DNA of 64,000 nucleotides from Tamaricihabitans halophyticus (lineage in GTDB: Bacteria; Actinomycetota; Actinomycetes; Mycobacteriales; Pseudonocardiaceae), in contig NZ_SLXQ01000007.1 in assembly GCF_004340875.1 (NCBI RefSeq), forward strand, positions 186,001-250,000, written 5' to 3'. The translations under genes and the position numbers were made by a program. The notes under the pieces were generated by a model. That model searched no databases. It was not told the DNA's origin and saw only the letters and a list, made by a program, of their open reading frames with translations. Below are positions 7,316 to 15,640 of the stretch, in pieces. Numbering within the stretch: the stretch's first letter is position 1; every line of letters begins with the position of its first letter.

Positions 7316-8856
7316 ATGACAGGTGAGGCCGTTACCGATGTACTCATCATTGGTGCAGGGCCCGGCGGACTGCAGCTCGCCCATGACCTACACCAGGCGG
7401 GCAGCGACTACCTGGTAGTCGACCGGGCAGACCACCCCGGCAGCTTCTTCAGCCACTATCCGCGGCACCGGCAGCTCATTTCGGTGAACAAGGTCGCTGT
7501 CGATGAGCGAGACAACCCGCTTCGCTTTGACTGGAACTCGCTGCTCAGCGCGGACGAAGCGATGCGGTTCGGTAAGTACACGGCGGAGTACTTCCGCCGG
7601 CCGCGGAGATGACCCGCTACCTCGCCGATTTCGTCGACCGGCATGAACTACGGGTCCGCTACCAGTCCAGAGCAACCGGTATCAGCGCAGATCCCATCGG
7701 GTATGCGGTGTCGTTTTCCGACGCGCCGCCGGTGCGGGCACGGCGGGTCGTGATCGCGACCGGCGTCGAACCGTATCGGCCTGACATTCCCGGAATTGAC
7801 CTCGTCGAGCGCTACGCGGACCTCGCCACCGATCCAAGCGAGTTCCACGCCGCCCGCGTGTTGATCATCGGCAAAGGCAACTCGGCCTTCGAGACAGCCT
7901 CGGCGCTGATACCCGTGGCCGCGACGGTGCACCTGGCGAGCCCGAGCCCGGTACGGCTTGCCTGGAACACCCACTATGTCGGACACGTTCGCGCGGTCAA
8001 CTGCAACGCCATCGACACCTACCAGCTCAAGATCGGCAACGCCCTGCTTGACGCCGAAGTGACCGGTATCCGCCGAGACGGAACCGGGTTCCACGTGGAC
8101 CTCGCCTACACGCACGCCGGCGGGCAGCGGGTCACCTACCAATACGACCGGGTGATCGCGGCGACCGGTTTCCGGTTCGGGGCGCATGACCTGCTGACCG
8201 GGCTGGGCGGTCAGACCTGCCACGACGGCCGTTATCCAGCCATGACGCCCGACTACGAGTGTCCCGACCGGCCGGGGCTGTACTTCGCCGGAACGTTGAC
8301 GCACGCCAGGGACTACCGCAAGGCGATGTCCGGGTTCATCCACGGCTTCCGGTACAACTCTCGATTTCTTGCTCGACTGTTGACGGCTGCCGGCGACCTC
8401 GCCCCGCAGTGCAGGATCGACGTCGACGCGGCGACGCTCGCGCAATGGGTACTTGATCGGCTCAACACCTCGGACGCGCTGTACCTGCAGCCCGGCTACT
8501 TCGCCGACGTGGCCGCGGCCACCGATCCCGACCAAACCGACCTCGGAGTGTACGAAGCGGTACCGCTGGACTGGGTGCGCGACGGCGGGTTGGGCAGTGG
8601 TTGGCAGCTCGCCGTCACACTCGCGTACGGCCCACCGGCGGCGGATCCACTGAATGTCGACCGGCGCGATGATCCGTCCTATGCGGACGTGACGCCATAC
8701 CTGCACCCGGTGATCCGGCTCCGGCACGCTGGCGTGGATACCGCCGAGCTGCATCTTCTCGAGGAGCTGGAGAACCGGTATCGCCCCGAGGAACACCTAC
8801 CTCGGTTGACGTCCTTCCTGCGGTCCGCCCTTCCTGTCGAGTCGGTGGTGAGCTGA
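7316..8856 (+). pseudogene. FOXRED2-like FAD/NAD(P)-binding oxidoreductase, frameshifted
   Basis: Two frames together make one flavoprotein. The first part (ATG 7316, preceded by AGAGGGG) carries the FAD-binding I-I-G-A-G-P-G-G-L-Q-L and the motif H-R-Q-L-I-S-V-N-K, then meets a TGA at 7610. The rest continues in the next frame from about 7596 (M-T-R-Y-L-A-D-F-V-D) with V-V-I-A-T-G, a second dinucleotide fold I-I-G-K-G-N-S-A-F-E-T-A, and A-A-T-G-F-R-F. The layout, with H-R-Q-L-I-S-V-N-K and D-W-N-S-L-L-S, is that of FOXRED2/ERFAD-type flavoproteins. The junction TTCCGCCGG (about 7592-7600) would be repaired by one extra C, giving Y-F-P-P-A-A-E-M. It is either a genuine disabling mutation or a sequencing error. 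The last codons lie 1 nt before the lyase gene, so the two form an operon. Confidence 0.8.
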
Positions 8857-8857
8857 G

Positions 8858-10234
8858 ATGTCCAACTATCAGGCCGAGCCCTGGAAGATCAAGATGGTCG
8901 AGCCGATTCGCCAGCTGAGTCGACCTGAACGCGAAGCGGCCATCGTCCAAGCCGGATACAACACCTGCCTGCTCGATTCCCGAGACGTCTACATTGACCT
9001 GTTCAGCGACTCCGGCGTGAACGCGATGTCGGATCGGCAGTGGGCCGCAATGATGGTCGGCGACGAGGCTTATGCCGGCTCGGCAAGCTTTACCCGACTG
9101 GCCGACACCGTGCGCGCCTACTATGGCTATCCGGAAGTCATCCCCACCCATCAAGGCAGGGGAGCCGAGCACATCCTCAACCGGATGCTGGTCCGGCCCG
9201 GCCAGCACTGCCCGGGCAACATGTACTTCCCGTCCACCAGGGTCCACCAGGAACTCAACGGTGGCGCCTTTCACGACGTGATCATCGACGAAGCGCACGA
9301 CCCGTCCACGGTCCTACCGTTCAAGGGCAATGTGGACTGCGACAAGCTGGAAAAACTCATCGCCGAGGTCGGCGCGAACAACATTCCGTACCTCGCGCTC
9401 GGTGCTCCCGTAAATATGGCTGGCGGACAACCCGTGTCGATGGCCAATATCGACGACCTACGGGCGTTGACGAGCGAACACGGTATTCCGTTGATCCTCG
9501 ACGCCGCCCGTGCGGTGGAGAACGCCTGGTTCATCCAGCAACGCGAAGCGGGCTGGGCAAACGCCAGCATCGCGGAGATCCTGCGCGCGATGTGTGACCG
9601 CACCGACGGCGCCACGATGTCCGCGAAGAAGGACTCCTATGCCAACATCGGCGGCTGGCTGGGGCTACGCGATGCTGAGCTGGCAACGCAGGCGCGGGGA
9701 CTGGTGGTGCTGTTCGAAGGCTTGCATACCTACGGCGGGATGGCCGGTCGGGATATGGAAGCCGTCGCGCAGGGCATCGAGGAATCCGTAGCCGAGGACA
9801 ATATTCGCGCCAGGATCCAGCAGGTTGGTTACCTCGGCGACCGGCTGGCCGCCGCGGGTGTGCCGGTCATGCAACCCATCGGCGGCCACTGCGTATGCAT
9901 TGACGCGGCGGCCTTCCTGCCGCATATTCCGCGCGAGCGGTTCCCCGCGCAGGCACTGGCTGCGGCGCTCTACGTCGAGGGCGGCGTCCGAGGCGTGGAA
10001 CGGGGCATGATTTCCGCCGGTCGCGATCCGGACACGGGGGAGAACCGAACACCGAACCTGGAGCTTGTTCGGCTGGCGATCCCGCGCCGGGTCTACACCC
10101 AGGCACACCTCGATGTGGTCGCCGAAGCGGTCATCTCGCTGTGGCACAACCGGGACAGTGTGCGCGGTCTGCGGTTCGTGCACGAACCGCGATACCTCAG
10201 GTTCTTTCAAGCTCACTTCGCGCCGGTCGACTAG
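8858..10234 (+). CDS. Tyrosine phenol-lyase/tryptophanase-family beta-eliminating lyase
   Basis: A 458-residue PLP enzyme of full family length. The PLP lysine is the second Lys of M-S-A-K-K-D (K258); P-T-H-Q-G-R-G (96-102) and Y72 in D-E-A-Y-A-G-S build the cofactor site. Family members cleave tyrosine to phenol, pyruvate and ammonia, or tryptophan to indole. By comparison with Citrobacter tyrosine phenol-lyase (from memory), R382 matches the tyrosine-specific Arg381 and F449 matches Phe448, arguing for a phenol-lyase. However, the position of Thr124 is P125 and that of Met379 is V380, so the true substrate is uncertain. It starts 1 nt after the flavoprotein stop, so the lyase product may feed that oxidase. 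No dedicated transporter is adjacent. Confidence 0.9.
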   Translation: MSNYQAEPWKIKMVEPIRQLSRPEREAAIVQAGYNTCLLDSRDVYIDLFSDSGVNAMSDRQWAAMMVGDEAYAGSASFTRLADTVRAYYGYPEVIPTHQGRGAEHILNRMLVRPGQHCPGNMYFPSTRVHQELNGGAFHDVIIDEAHDPSTVLPFKGNVDCDKLEKLIAEVGANNIPYLALGAPVNMAGGQPVSMANIDDLRALTSEHGIPLILDAARAVENAWFIQQREAGWANASIAEILRAMCDRTDGATMSAKKDSYANIGGWLGLRDAELATQARGLVVLFEGLHTYGGMAGRDMEAVAQGIEESVAEDNIRARIQQVGYLGDRLAAAGVPVMQPIGGHCVCIDAAAFLPHIPRERFPAQALAAALYVEGGVRGVERGMISAGRDPDTGENRTPNLELVRLAIPRRVYTQAHLDVVAEAVISLWHNRDSVRGLRFVHEPRYLRFFQAHFAPVD

Positions 10235-10293
10235 GCGCCCCCAGTGGAGCGAGGTTCAGCAATCGTCGGTGCGGGCTTCTAGACTGCGTGCTC

Positions 10294-10833
10294 ATGACCC
10301 AGCTGGACGAACAGGGGCGACTCGAACCGCCCGTTGCGGGTGACGAACTGGACACCCTGATGGGGTTCCTGAACTTCCAACGGGAAACCTTCGCCTGGAA
10401 ATGCCGCGGGCTGACCAGCGAGCAGCTGGCGACGACCGCGGCGTCCTCGACGATGACACTCGGTGGGATGCTGCGGCACCTCAGCTTCGTCGAGGACATC
10501 TGGTTCTCTTTCCGACTACACGCCAACCCACCGCAGGAGCCGTGGGACAGTGTCGATTGGACGGCCGATCCGGACTGGGACTGGCACAGCGCGGCTGCGC
10601 ACACGCCGCAGGAACTGCTCGCCCAATGGGAACTGGCCTGCGCGCGCTCACGTGAGCTCACGGCGGACGCGGTCGCCGACGGCGGACTGGCACGGCTCGC
10701 GTATCGGCCATGGCCAGACGGCAGAACCCCGAACCTGCGGTGGATTCTCTGCCACATGATCGAGGAGTACGCTCGGCACAACGGCCACGCCGACCTGATC
10801 CGCGAGTCGTTGGACGGGGAGACGGGCGAGTAA
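10294..10833 (+). CDS. DinB/DUF664-family protein
   Basis: A 179-residue four-helix-bundle protein of the DinB/MST (DUF664) family, with the expected metal-site helices: L-R-H-L-S-F-V-E-D-I-W-F in the first half and C-H-M-I-E-E-Y-A-R-H-N-G-H-A-D near the end, both histidine-bearing. The W-x-W-H aromatic region between them is also typical. Actinobacterial members include mycothiol- or bacillithiol-dependent transferases and many of unknown reaction. The ATG at 10294 is the first in-frame start after the lyase gene, 59 bp downstream. The recombinase gene begins 8 bp after its stop. Confidence 0.87.
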   Translation: MTQLDEQGRLEPPVAGDELDTLMGFLNFQRETFAWKCRGLTSEQLATTAASSTMTLGGMLRHLSFVEDIWFSFRLHANPPQEPWDSVDWTADPDWDWHSAAAHTPQELLAQWELACARSRELTADAVADGGLARLAYRPWPDGRTPNLRWILCHMIEEYARHNGHADLIRESLDGETGE

Positions 10834-10841
10834 CCGAACCC

Positions 10842-11879
10842 GTGACAGCACAGCACGACAATTCACGTGAGCCAGCCGTTCCGGATGCCCCGACATCGAT
10901 CGTCAACACGTCGGGCGAACGCCCGCTGTCCCCACACGACCGGCTGGCCGCGCTCGACAGCGTTGCGGCCGCGTACGTCGCGGAACAACGACCGGCGAAT
11001 ACCCGCAAGGCATATGCCGACGCGTGGCGAATCTGGCAGGACTACACCCGCGACGCCGGAATCCCCGTGCTCTCCAGCACCGTCGGCGCACTTGTCGGCT
11101 TTGTGCGCTGGCTGGAGACGACCAAGGCGGCCTCGGTAGCCACCATCGACGCGCGATTGACCGGCGCCGTGGTCGGCCTGCGCGGTTACGGCATCCCGGT
11201 CGATCAGGAGGCGAGCCGGGCCGCCTGGAACGCCTTGAAAGGCTACGAGCGACGGCTGGCCGAAGCCGGCATTGTGCGGGGGAGAGGTAAGGCGCAACCG
11301 GTGACGCTCGCGCACCTGCGGGCGATGTCGCGGGCGTGTCCGTCCAGCGTGGCCGGCCTACGGGATCGGGCGGTGTTGCTACTCGGCTTTACGATCGCCG
11401 CACGCCGCAGCGAACTCGCCGGGCTGCGCGTCACTGACCTTGTCTCAGCAGGTAGTGACGGACTGCTCGCACGGCTTGGCTACACGAAAACCGGGCCGGA
11501 CGAGCGCGCCGTGCCCTACGGCGTGCACAGGGACACCTGCCCGGTCAGTGCCTGGCACGCGTGGCGGCAGGCGGCGGGGATGACCGAGGGCCCCGCATTT
11601 CGCCGCGTCGACCGCCACGATCACGTGTTCGCCGCTGGCCTGTCCGCGCAGGCGATCGGCGAGGTCATTGCCCGTTGCGGGAAACGGGCCGAACTGCCCT
11701 TTCGGATAACCGGGCACTCCTTGCGTGCCGGATTGGCCACCGAGGCGCGTCGTAACGGTGCTGACCACAAGGCCGTATGTGACCAGGGTGGTTGGTCGTA
11801 CGGGTCGAAGGCGGTCCATGGCTACTTCCACACCGTCGACCGATGGTCGGACAACGCCGTGCGGGATATCGGACTGTAG
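10842..11879 (+). CDS. Tyrosine recombinase/integrase family protein
   Basis: A 345-residue protein with a SAM-like core-binding N-terminal domain (about 38-145; R-P-A-N-T-R-K-A-Y-A-D-A-W-R) and a C-terminal catalytic domain. The catalytic set is visible: R188 (A-R-R-S-E-L), K216 (Y-T-K-T-G), H292/R295 (G-H-S-L-R-A-G), W318 (G-G-W-S) and the nucleophile Y328 (V-H-G-Y-F-H). It should therefore be competent for strand exchange. There is no excisionase, tRNA gene or recognisable attachment duplication beside it, so it may be a domesticated or orphan recombinase rather than part of an intact element. The GTG start at 10842 lies just after the DinB stop; a longer N-terminus would overlap that gene. 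Confidence 0.9.
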   Translation: MTAQHDNSREPAVPDAPTSIVNTSGERPLSPHDRLAALDSVAAAYVAEQRPANTRKAYADAWRIWQDYTRDAGIPVLSSTVGALVGFVRWLETTKAASVATIDARLTGAVVGLRGYGIPVDQEASRAAWNALKGYERRLAEAGIVRGRGKAQPVTLAHLRAMSRACPSSVAGLRDRAVLLLGFTIAARRSELAGLRVTDLVSAGSDGLLARLGYTKTGPDERAVPYGVHRDTCPVSAWHAWRQAAGMTEGPAFRRVDRHDHVFAAGLSAQAIGEVIARCGKRAELPFRITGHSLRAGLATEARRNGADHKAVCDQGGWSYGSKAVHGYFHTVDRWSDNAVRDIGL

Positions 11880-11926
11880 CAACGCGCACACCAGGTGAGC
11901 CGCACCGCCACCAGGCCGTCGTGTAC

Positions 11927-11954
11927 ATTAATAAATGAACAGACATTTAATAAT
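11927..11954. promoter_or_regulatory. Imperfect 11-bp inverted repeat, likely TetR operator
   Basis: ATTAATAAATG (11927-11937) and CATTTAATAAT (11944-11954) form a dyad matching at 10 of 11 positions with a 6-bp centre. It ends 12 bp before the TetR ATG, just upstream of the AAAAGGAG ribosome-binding site, in an unusually A+T-rich stretch. Position and symmetry are those of an autoregulatory TetR site. Confidence 0.65.
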
Positions 11955-11966
11955 AAAAGGAGCAGC

Positions 11967-12581
11967 ATGGCAGGACGTCCGCGGGAGGTGACCGACGCCG
12001 CGATCTTGCGGGCAGCGGCGGAGGTGATCGGACGGCTCGGACCAGCGGGGCTGACCTTGGCCGCGGTGGCCAAGGACGTGGGTGTGGTCCCCGGCACGCT
12101 GGTCCAACGGTTCGGCTCCAAACACGGTCTGCTGGTGGCCCTCGCCAAGCAGGCGGCCAATGATGCCCAGGCGCCACCAGAGCGGGCCGGGCACGTCAAC
12201 GGCAGCCCGATCGACACGTTGTACTCGCTGGTTATCGAGTCGATGGCGACCATGGCCACGCCCGAACGCTTCGCGAATCATCTGGCATTCCTCTGCCTCG
12301 ACCTGACCGACCCGGAGCTGTATGCCCCGGCACATGCGATGCATACAGCGCAGCGAGCCGTGATCGAAGGCTTGCTTGTCGAGGCCGTCGAGTCAGCCGA
12401 GCTCGCCACCGGGACCGATACGACCGCCCTTGCCGGCTCGGTGCAGGCGATCACTACCGGCGCGGGCCTTTCCTGGGCACTCGATCGCCACGGCACGCTC
12501 GCTGAGCGGCTTCGGCAGGAGCTGGACACGCTGCTGCGTCCGTACCGCACCACGCATGGTGCCGAACTGGAGGAAACATGA
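11967..12581 (+). CDS. TetR-family transcriptional regulator
   Basis: A 204-residue regulator. Residues about 8-55 form the TetR helix-turn-helix (A-I-L-R-A-A-A-E-V-I-G, then G-L-T-L-A-A-V-A-K-D-V-G-V-V-P-G-T-L-V-Q-R-F). The rest is a helical ligand-binding domain with no assignable inducer. The start is fixed by AAAAGGAG upstream of the ATG. The stop overlaps the ATG of the following SDR gene by four bases, so regulator and dehydrogenase are translationally coupled. The dyad at 11927-11954 suggests it represses its own operon. Confidence 0.9.
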   Translation: MAGRPREVTDAAILRAAAEVIGRLGPAGLTLAAVAKDVGVVPGTLVQRFGSKHGLLVALAKQAANDAQAPPERAGHVNGSPIDTLYSLVIESMATMATPERFANHLAFLCLDLTDPELYAPAHAMHTAQRAVIEGLLVEAVESAELATGTDTTALAGSVQAITTGAGLSWALDRHGTLAERLRQELDTLLRPYRTTHGAELEET

Positions 12582-13480
12582 CGAAAGAGCTCGCCGGATC
12601 AGTCGCGCTGGTCGCCGGCGGCACCAGGGGCGGCGGGCGGGGTATCGCCGTCGAACTCGGAGCCAGCGGTGCCACCGTATACGTCACGGGGCGCAGCAGC
12701 GCTTCGGGCGAGTCCGGGATGGACCGGCCAGAAACGATCGAAGAGACCGCTGAGCAGGTGACGGCCGCGGGAGGGCACGGCATCCCGGTCCGCGTTGACC
12801 ACAGTGACGCCGAGGAGGTGCGCGAGCTGGTTGCCAGGATCAGCCGCGAGCAGCATGGCCAGCTGGACATCCTGGTCAACTCCGTATGGGGCGGCGATCC
12901 GCTGACCGACTGGGCACACCCGCTATGGGAGCAGGATCTCGACGTCGGACTTCGGCTGCTGCGACAAGCCGTGGAAACCCATGTGATCACCAGCAGGTTC
13001 GCCCTGCCACTGCTGGTCGCCCGCAAGAGCGGACTCGTCGTGGAAGTCACTGACGGCAACACCGCCCGCTATCGCGAATCGTTCTTCTACGACCTGGCGA
13101 AATCAACGGTCATCCGGCTGGCCGTCGCGCAAGCCGCGGAGCTGAAACCGCATGGCGTCACGGCGGTAGCGATCACGCCAGGGTTCCTCCGCTCGGAAGC
13201 CATGCTGGACCACTTTGGCGTCACCGAGAAGAACTGGCGCGATGGGGTGGCCACCGATCCGCATTTCGCCGAATCGGAAACGCCCGCGTATCTCGGACGA
13301 GCGGTCGCCGCGCTCGCGGCTGACCCGCACAAGATGCGCAAAACCGGGCGAGCGTTGGCTACCTGGAGCCTGTACCAGGAGTACGGATTCACCGATGTCG
13401 ACGGAACCCAGCCGGATTTTGCCGCGTACTGGGCGAAGAGCCTCGAGGAGCAGTTCGGCCCGCTCGGCGAACCGCTGTGA
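12578..13480 (+). CDS. Short-chain dehydrogenase/reductase (SDR)
   Basis: A 300-residue oxidoreductase. The cofactor loop is G-G-T-R-G-G-G-R-G-I near the N-terminus, the structural V-N-S-V-W-G-G replaces the common N-N-A-G, and the catalytic Tyr and Lys are in F-Y-D-L-A-K-S. T-G-R-S after the second strand indicates NADP(H) preference (inferred from the arginine). The longer C-terminal part (H-F-G-V-T-E-K-N-W-R-D, then the conserved G-F-T-D-V-D-G-T-Q-P-D) is typical of a subgroup of about 300 residues. The substrate is unknown. It is expressed with, and probably controlled by, the TetR regulator. Confidence 0.9.
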   Translation: MTKELAGSVALVAGGTRGGGRGIAVELGASGATVYVTGRSSASGESGMDRPETIEETAEQVTAAGGHGIPVRVDHSDAEEVRELVARISREQHGQLDILVNSVWGGDPLTDWAHPLWEQDLDVGLRLLRQAVETHVITSRFALPLLVARKSGLVVEVTDGNTARYRESFFYDLAKSTVIRLAVAQAAELKPHGVTAVAITPGFLRSEAMLDHFGVTEKNWRDGVATDPHFAESETPAYLGRAVAALAADPHKMRKTGRALATWSLYQEYGFTDVDGTQPDFAAYWAKSLEEQFGPLGEPL

Positions 13481-13532
13481 CCATGCGTTTGTCAACCTCG
13501 GTCGGCCTCGCCTTGGTGCTGAACAACACGGG

Positions 13533-14390
13533 TCATTGGTCGATCAGCGCTTCGGCGAGTGCCCGCCATTGCTCATGTGGCACGGCAGCCGCGTCCGTGG
13601 GGCGCACGACGAGAACAACCTGATCCGCGCCGGCGTCGAGGTGCTGGCGCACCCTGGCCGCGACCATGTCGACGTCGCCCCAGGCAACCAGACCATCGAG
13701 CAGCCGGTCGCTCGTTCCGGCTATGTCGTCGTCGGTGAACCCCATCCGCCGCAGATTCGCCGGGTAGCCACTGACCTGAACGAGGAAGCTGATCGGGTCG
13801 CGTACGGTGGCCCGCGCCAGGTGCGGATCGCTTTCCAGCACGACGTATTCCATGATGGCCAGGGTTGCCTGATCGCCGAGAGTCTGCCGAGCGTGCGCGG
13901 TGAACTCCGGTGTGACCAGCAGTGGAATGGCACCCGCCGCGCGATCCCTGGACAGCTCCAGCATTCGTGGGCCGAGGGCGGAAAGAATTCGTGTGCTGGG
14001 CGGGATTGCTGGGTCCGCGTTGTCCAGCTGGTCGAGGTAGGCGTTCATGGTGTGCAGCGGGTATCGACCGGGTGCCCCGCCCAGCCCGGTGATCAGCCGA
14101 CCCGGATTCTTCGCTTCGATCTCCTGCCGGAAGGCGAGCACATCGTCTGGGGAGTGCACTCGTGCTGGGATGATCGCGCTTCCGACGGGGATCAGCTCGG
14201 TTGCCTGGATGACATCGCGCAGCGGATCCAGCGTCGTGAGTTCACCGCCGGGAATCCAGATCGTCGAGTAACCGAGCTTCTCCACAAGAACCGCGTCGTC
14301 TAGATGGCCTGCTCCCGACCGTATGTCCAGGCTTACGCCGATGGGACCCACCGTGCCTTTCCCGCGCGTTCCGAGATCTAGTCGCGCCAT
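13533..14390 (-). CDS. LLM-class F420-dependent oxidoreductase
   Basis: A 285-residue protein of the luciferase-like monooxygenase fold in its F420-dependent branch. It shows the opening G-P-I-G-V-S-L-D, the E-K-L-G-Y-S-T-I-W-I-P-G-G element, I-I-P-A-R-V-H-S-P, G-L-G-G-A-P-G-R-Y, and a terminal Q-H-L-D-A-G-A-D-Q-V segment. Such enzymes use coenzyme F420, which is made by actinobacteria, to reduce or oxidise diverse small molecules. The ATG at 14390 is preceded by GAGAGG; a TTG six codons earlier is less likely. A good promoter (TTGACC-16-TAATAG) lies upstream. It converges on the SDR gene with about 50 bp between stops. Confidence 0.87.
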   Translation of the reverse strand: MARLDLGTRGKGTVGPIGVSLDIRSGAGHLDDAVLVEKLGYSTIWIPGGELTTLDPLRDVIQATELIPVGSAIIPARVHSPDDVLAFRQEIEAKNPGRLITGLGGAPGRYPLHTMNAYLDQLDNADPAIPPSTRILSALGPRMLELSRDRAAGAIPLLVTPEFTAHARQTLGDQATLAIMEYVVLESDPHLARATVRDPISFLVQVSGYPANLRRMGFTDDDIAGTSDRLLDGLVAWGDVDMVAARVRQHLDAGADQVVLVVRPTDAAAVPHEQWRALAEALIDQ

Positions 14391-14435
14391 TGGCCAGCCT
14401 CTCGACAACGTATGATTCCTGGCATGGAGACGACG

Positions 14436-14463
14436 CTATTAGCTGGACTTAACTTGAGGTCAA
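14436..14463 (-). promoter_or_regulatory. Candidate promoter of the LLM oxidoreductase gene
   Basis: On the minus strand TTGACC (14463-14458) and TAATAG (14441-14436) are separated by 16 bp, matching housekeeping -35/-10 elements. The dyad CTTGA-GG-TCAAG overlaps the -35, and an adjacent TTAACTTGAGG half resembles MerR/SoxR-type sites, so regulation by a MerR-like protein is possible. Confidence 0.5.
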
Positions 14464-14494
14464 GCCATGGCGTCGCGAACGGCACGGAACACGG

Positions 14495-15640
14495 ATGGTA
14501 GACATCCACTGGACTGAATCCGGTGGTTCGCGGTCAGCGGTCTGGCACTCGGCGACCGGGCAACTGCCGCCACGGCGGATCGAGCTGGCTGACGACCGCA
14601 CGCGGGCCAACGACGCCTACCGGCTGGCTCGGGCGGGTACCGGGTTGTTGTGGCGCGGTGACTACCACAATGGACGTCAGCTGCTGCAGGCCGTGCGTCG
14701 CCGAATCGACCGAAGCGATTCCAGTGCCGATGCCACGAACTCGATCGCCGAGGCGTTCCGCCGCCAGCGCCAGACGCGACAGCGGCAAGCAGAACTGCTG
14801 AACAAGGTACTGCTCGAACTGACCGCTGATTACCGGATACCACTACGCAGGGCCCCGGATGTACGCCAGGCCTGCCGGTGGGCGTACGGCACATCGTCGC
14901 AAGCCACGGTACTGCCACTGCGCGAACTGCTCGGTGTGCTCGGTGCGTGGCAATGGCACGAGAAAGGCGTGCCGATCCCCGCACTGAACTCCCGAATCCA
15001 TCCTCACTATGGCGTGTTCTCACCGACCCGAAACGAATACATCGACCTGGTGGCCGAGGCACCGTTACCGCCCGGCGCCCACCCGCCGGATCTGGTATTC
15101 GATATCGGCACCGGAACCGGCGTCCTCGCCGCGGTCCTCGCCAACCGCGGCATCGGTCGGATCGTTGCCACCGACAGCAGCCCCAGCGCGGTCGCCTGCG
15201 CAACCGCGAACATCGCCCGGCTCGGCTTCGCCGGACAGGTCGACGTGGTCCAGGGCGATATGTTCCCGCGCGGGCGGGCGGGACTGATCGTGTGCAATCC
15301 GCCCTGGCTGCCTGGCCAGCCCAACTCGCTACTCGAACAAGGCGTCTACGACCCGCAAAGCCAGATGCTGCGCGGCTTCCTCGACCAGCTCCGTGACCAC
15401 CTCGAACCGCACGGACAGGGCTGGCTCATCCTCTCCGACCTCGCCGAGCGGCTCGGACTGCGCACGCGAACCGAGTTACTCGACATGATCACCGCCGCTG
15501 GGCTACGGGTGCTTGGCCGACTCGACACCGCACCACGGCATCCACGCAGCACCGAGACCACCGACCCAGTGCACGCCGCACGCGCCGCCGAAGTGGTATC
15601 GCTGTGGCGACTGTCGCCGGCAGACGATCGGCCCGGCTAG
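14495..15640 (+). CDS. Class I SAM-dependent methyltransferase (HemK/PrmC-like)
   Basis: A 381-residue protein. The C-terminal two-thirds is a Rossmann methyltransferase: motif I is D-I-G-T-G-T-G-V-L-A, the acidic ribose-binding residue follows in V-A-T-D-S-S-P-S-A-V, and the catalytic loop is C-N-P-P-W-L-P. N-P-P-W/Y loops are characteristic of enzymes that methylate amide or exocyclic nitrogens (PrmC and N6-adenine enzymes). The N-terminal 130 residues (R-T-R-A-N-D-A-Y-R-L-A) are a separate helical domain, perhaps for substrate recognition. The substrate is unknown. Its stop shares the palindrome CTAG with the stop of the convergent PHP-UvrD gene. Confidence 0.88.
   Translation: MVDIHWTESGGSRSAVWHSATGQLPPRRIELADDRTRANDAYRLARAGTGLLWRGDYHNGRQLLQAVRRRIDRSDSSADATNSIAEAFRRQRQTRQRQAELLNKVLLELTADYRIPLRRAPDVRQACRWAYGTSSQATVLPLRELLGVLGAWQWHEKGVPIPALNSRIHPHYGVFSPTRNEYIDLVAEAPLPPGAHPPDLVFDIGTGTGVLAAVLANRGIGRIVATDSSPSAVACATANIARLGFAGQVDVVQGDMFPRGRAGLIVCNPPWLPGQPNSLLEQGVYDPQSQMLRGFLDQLRDHLEPHGQGWLILSDLAERLGLRTRTELLDMITAAGLRVLGRLDTAPRHPRSTETTDPVHAARAAEVVSLWRLSPADDRPG

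Noticed and set aside
7648-8796. A 382-codon frame antisense to the flavoprotein gene
   Set aside because: Arg/Gly/Val-rich with no motif; the plus strand carries a convincing FAD-binding protein.
13215-14303. A 362-codon open frame on the plus strand opposite the LLM oxidoreductase
   Set aside because: Its translation is low-complexity and shows no domain; it is the complementary shadow of a clear F420-dependent enzyme gene. High G+C makes long antisense frames common.
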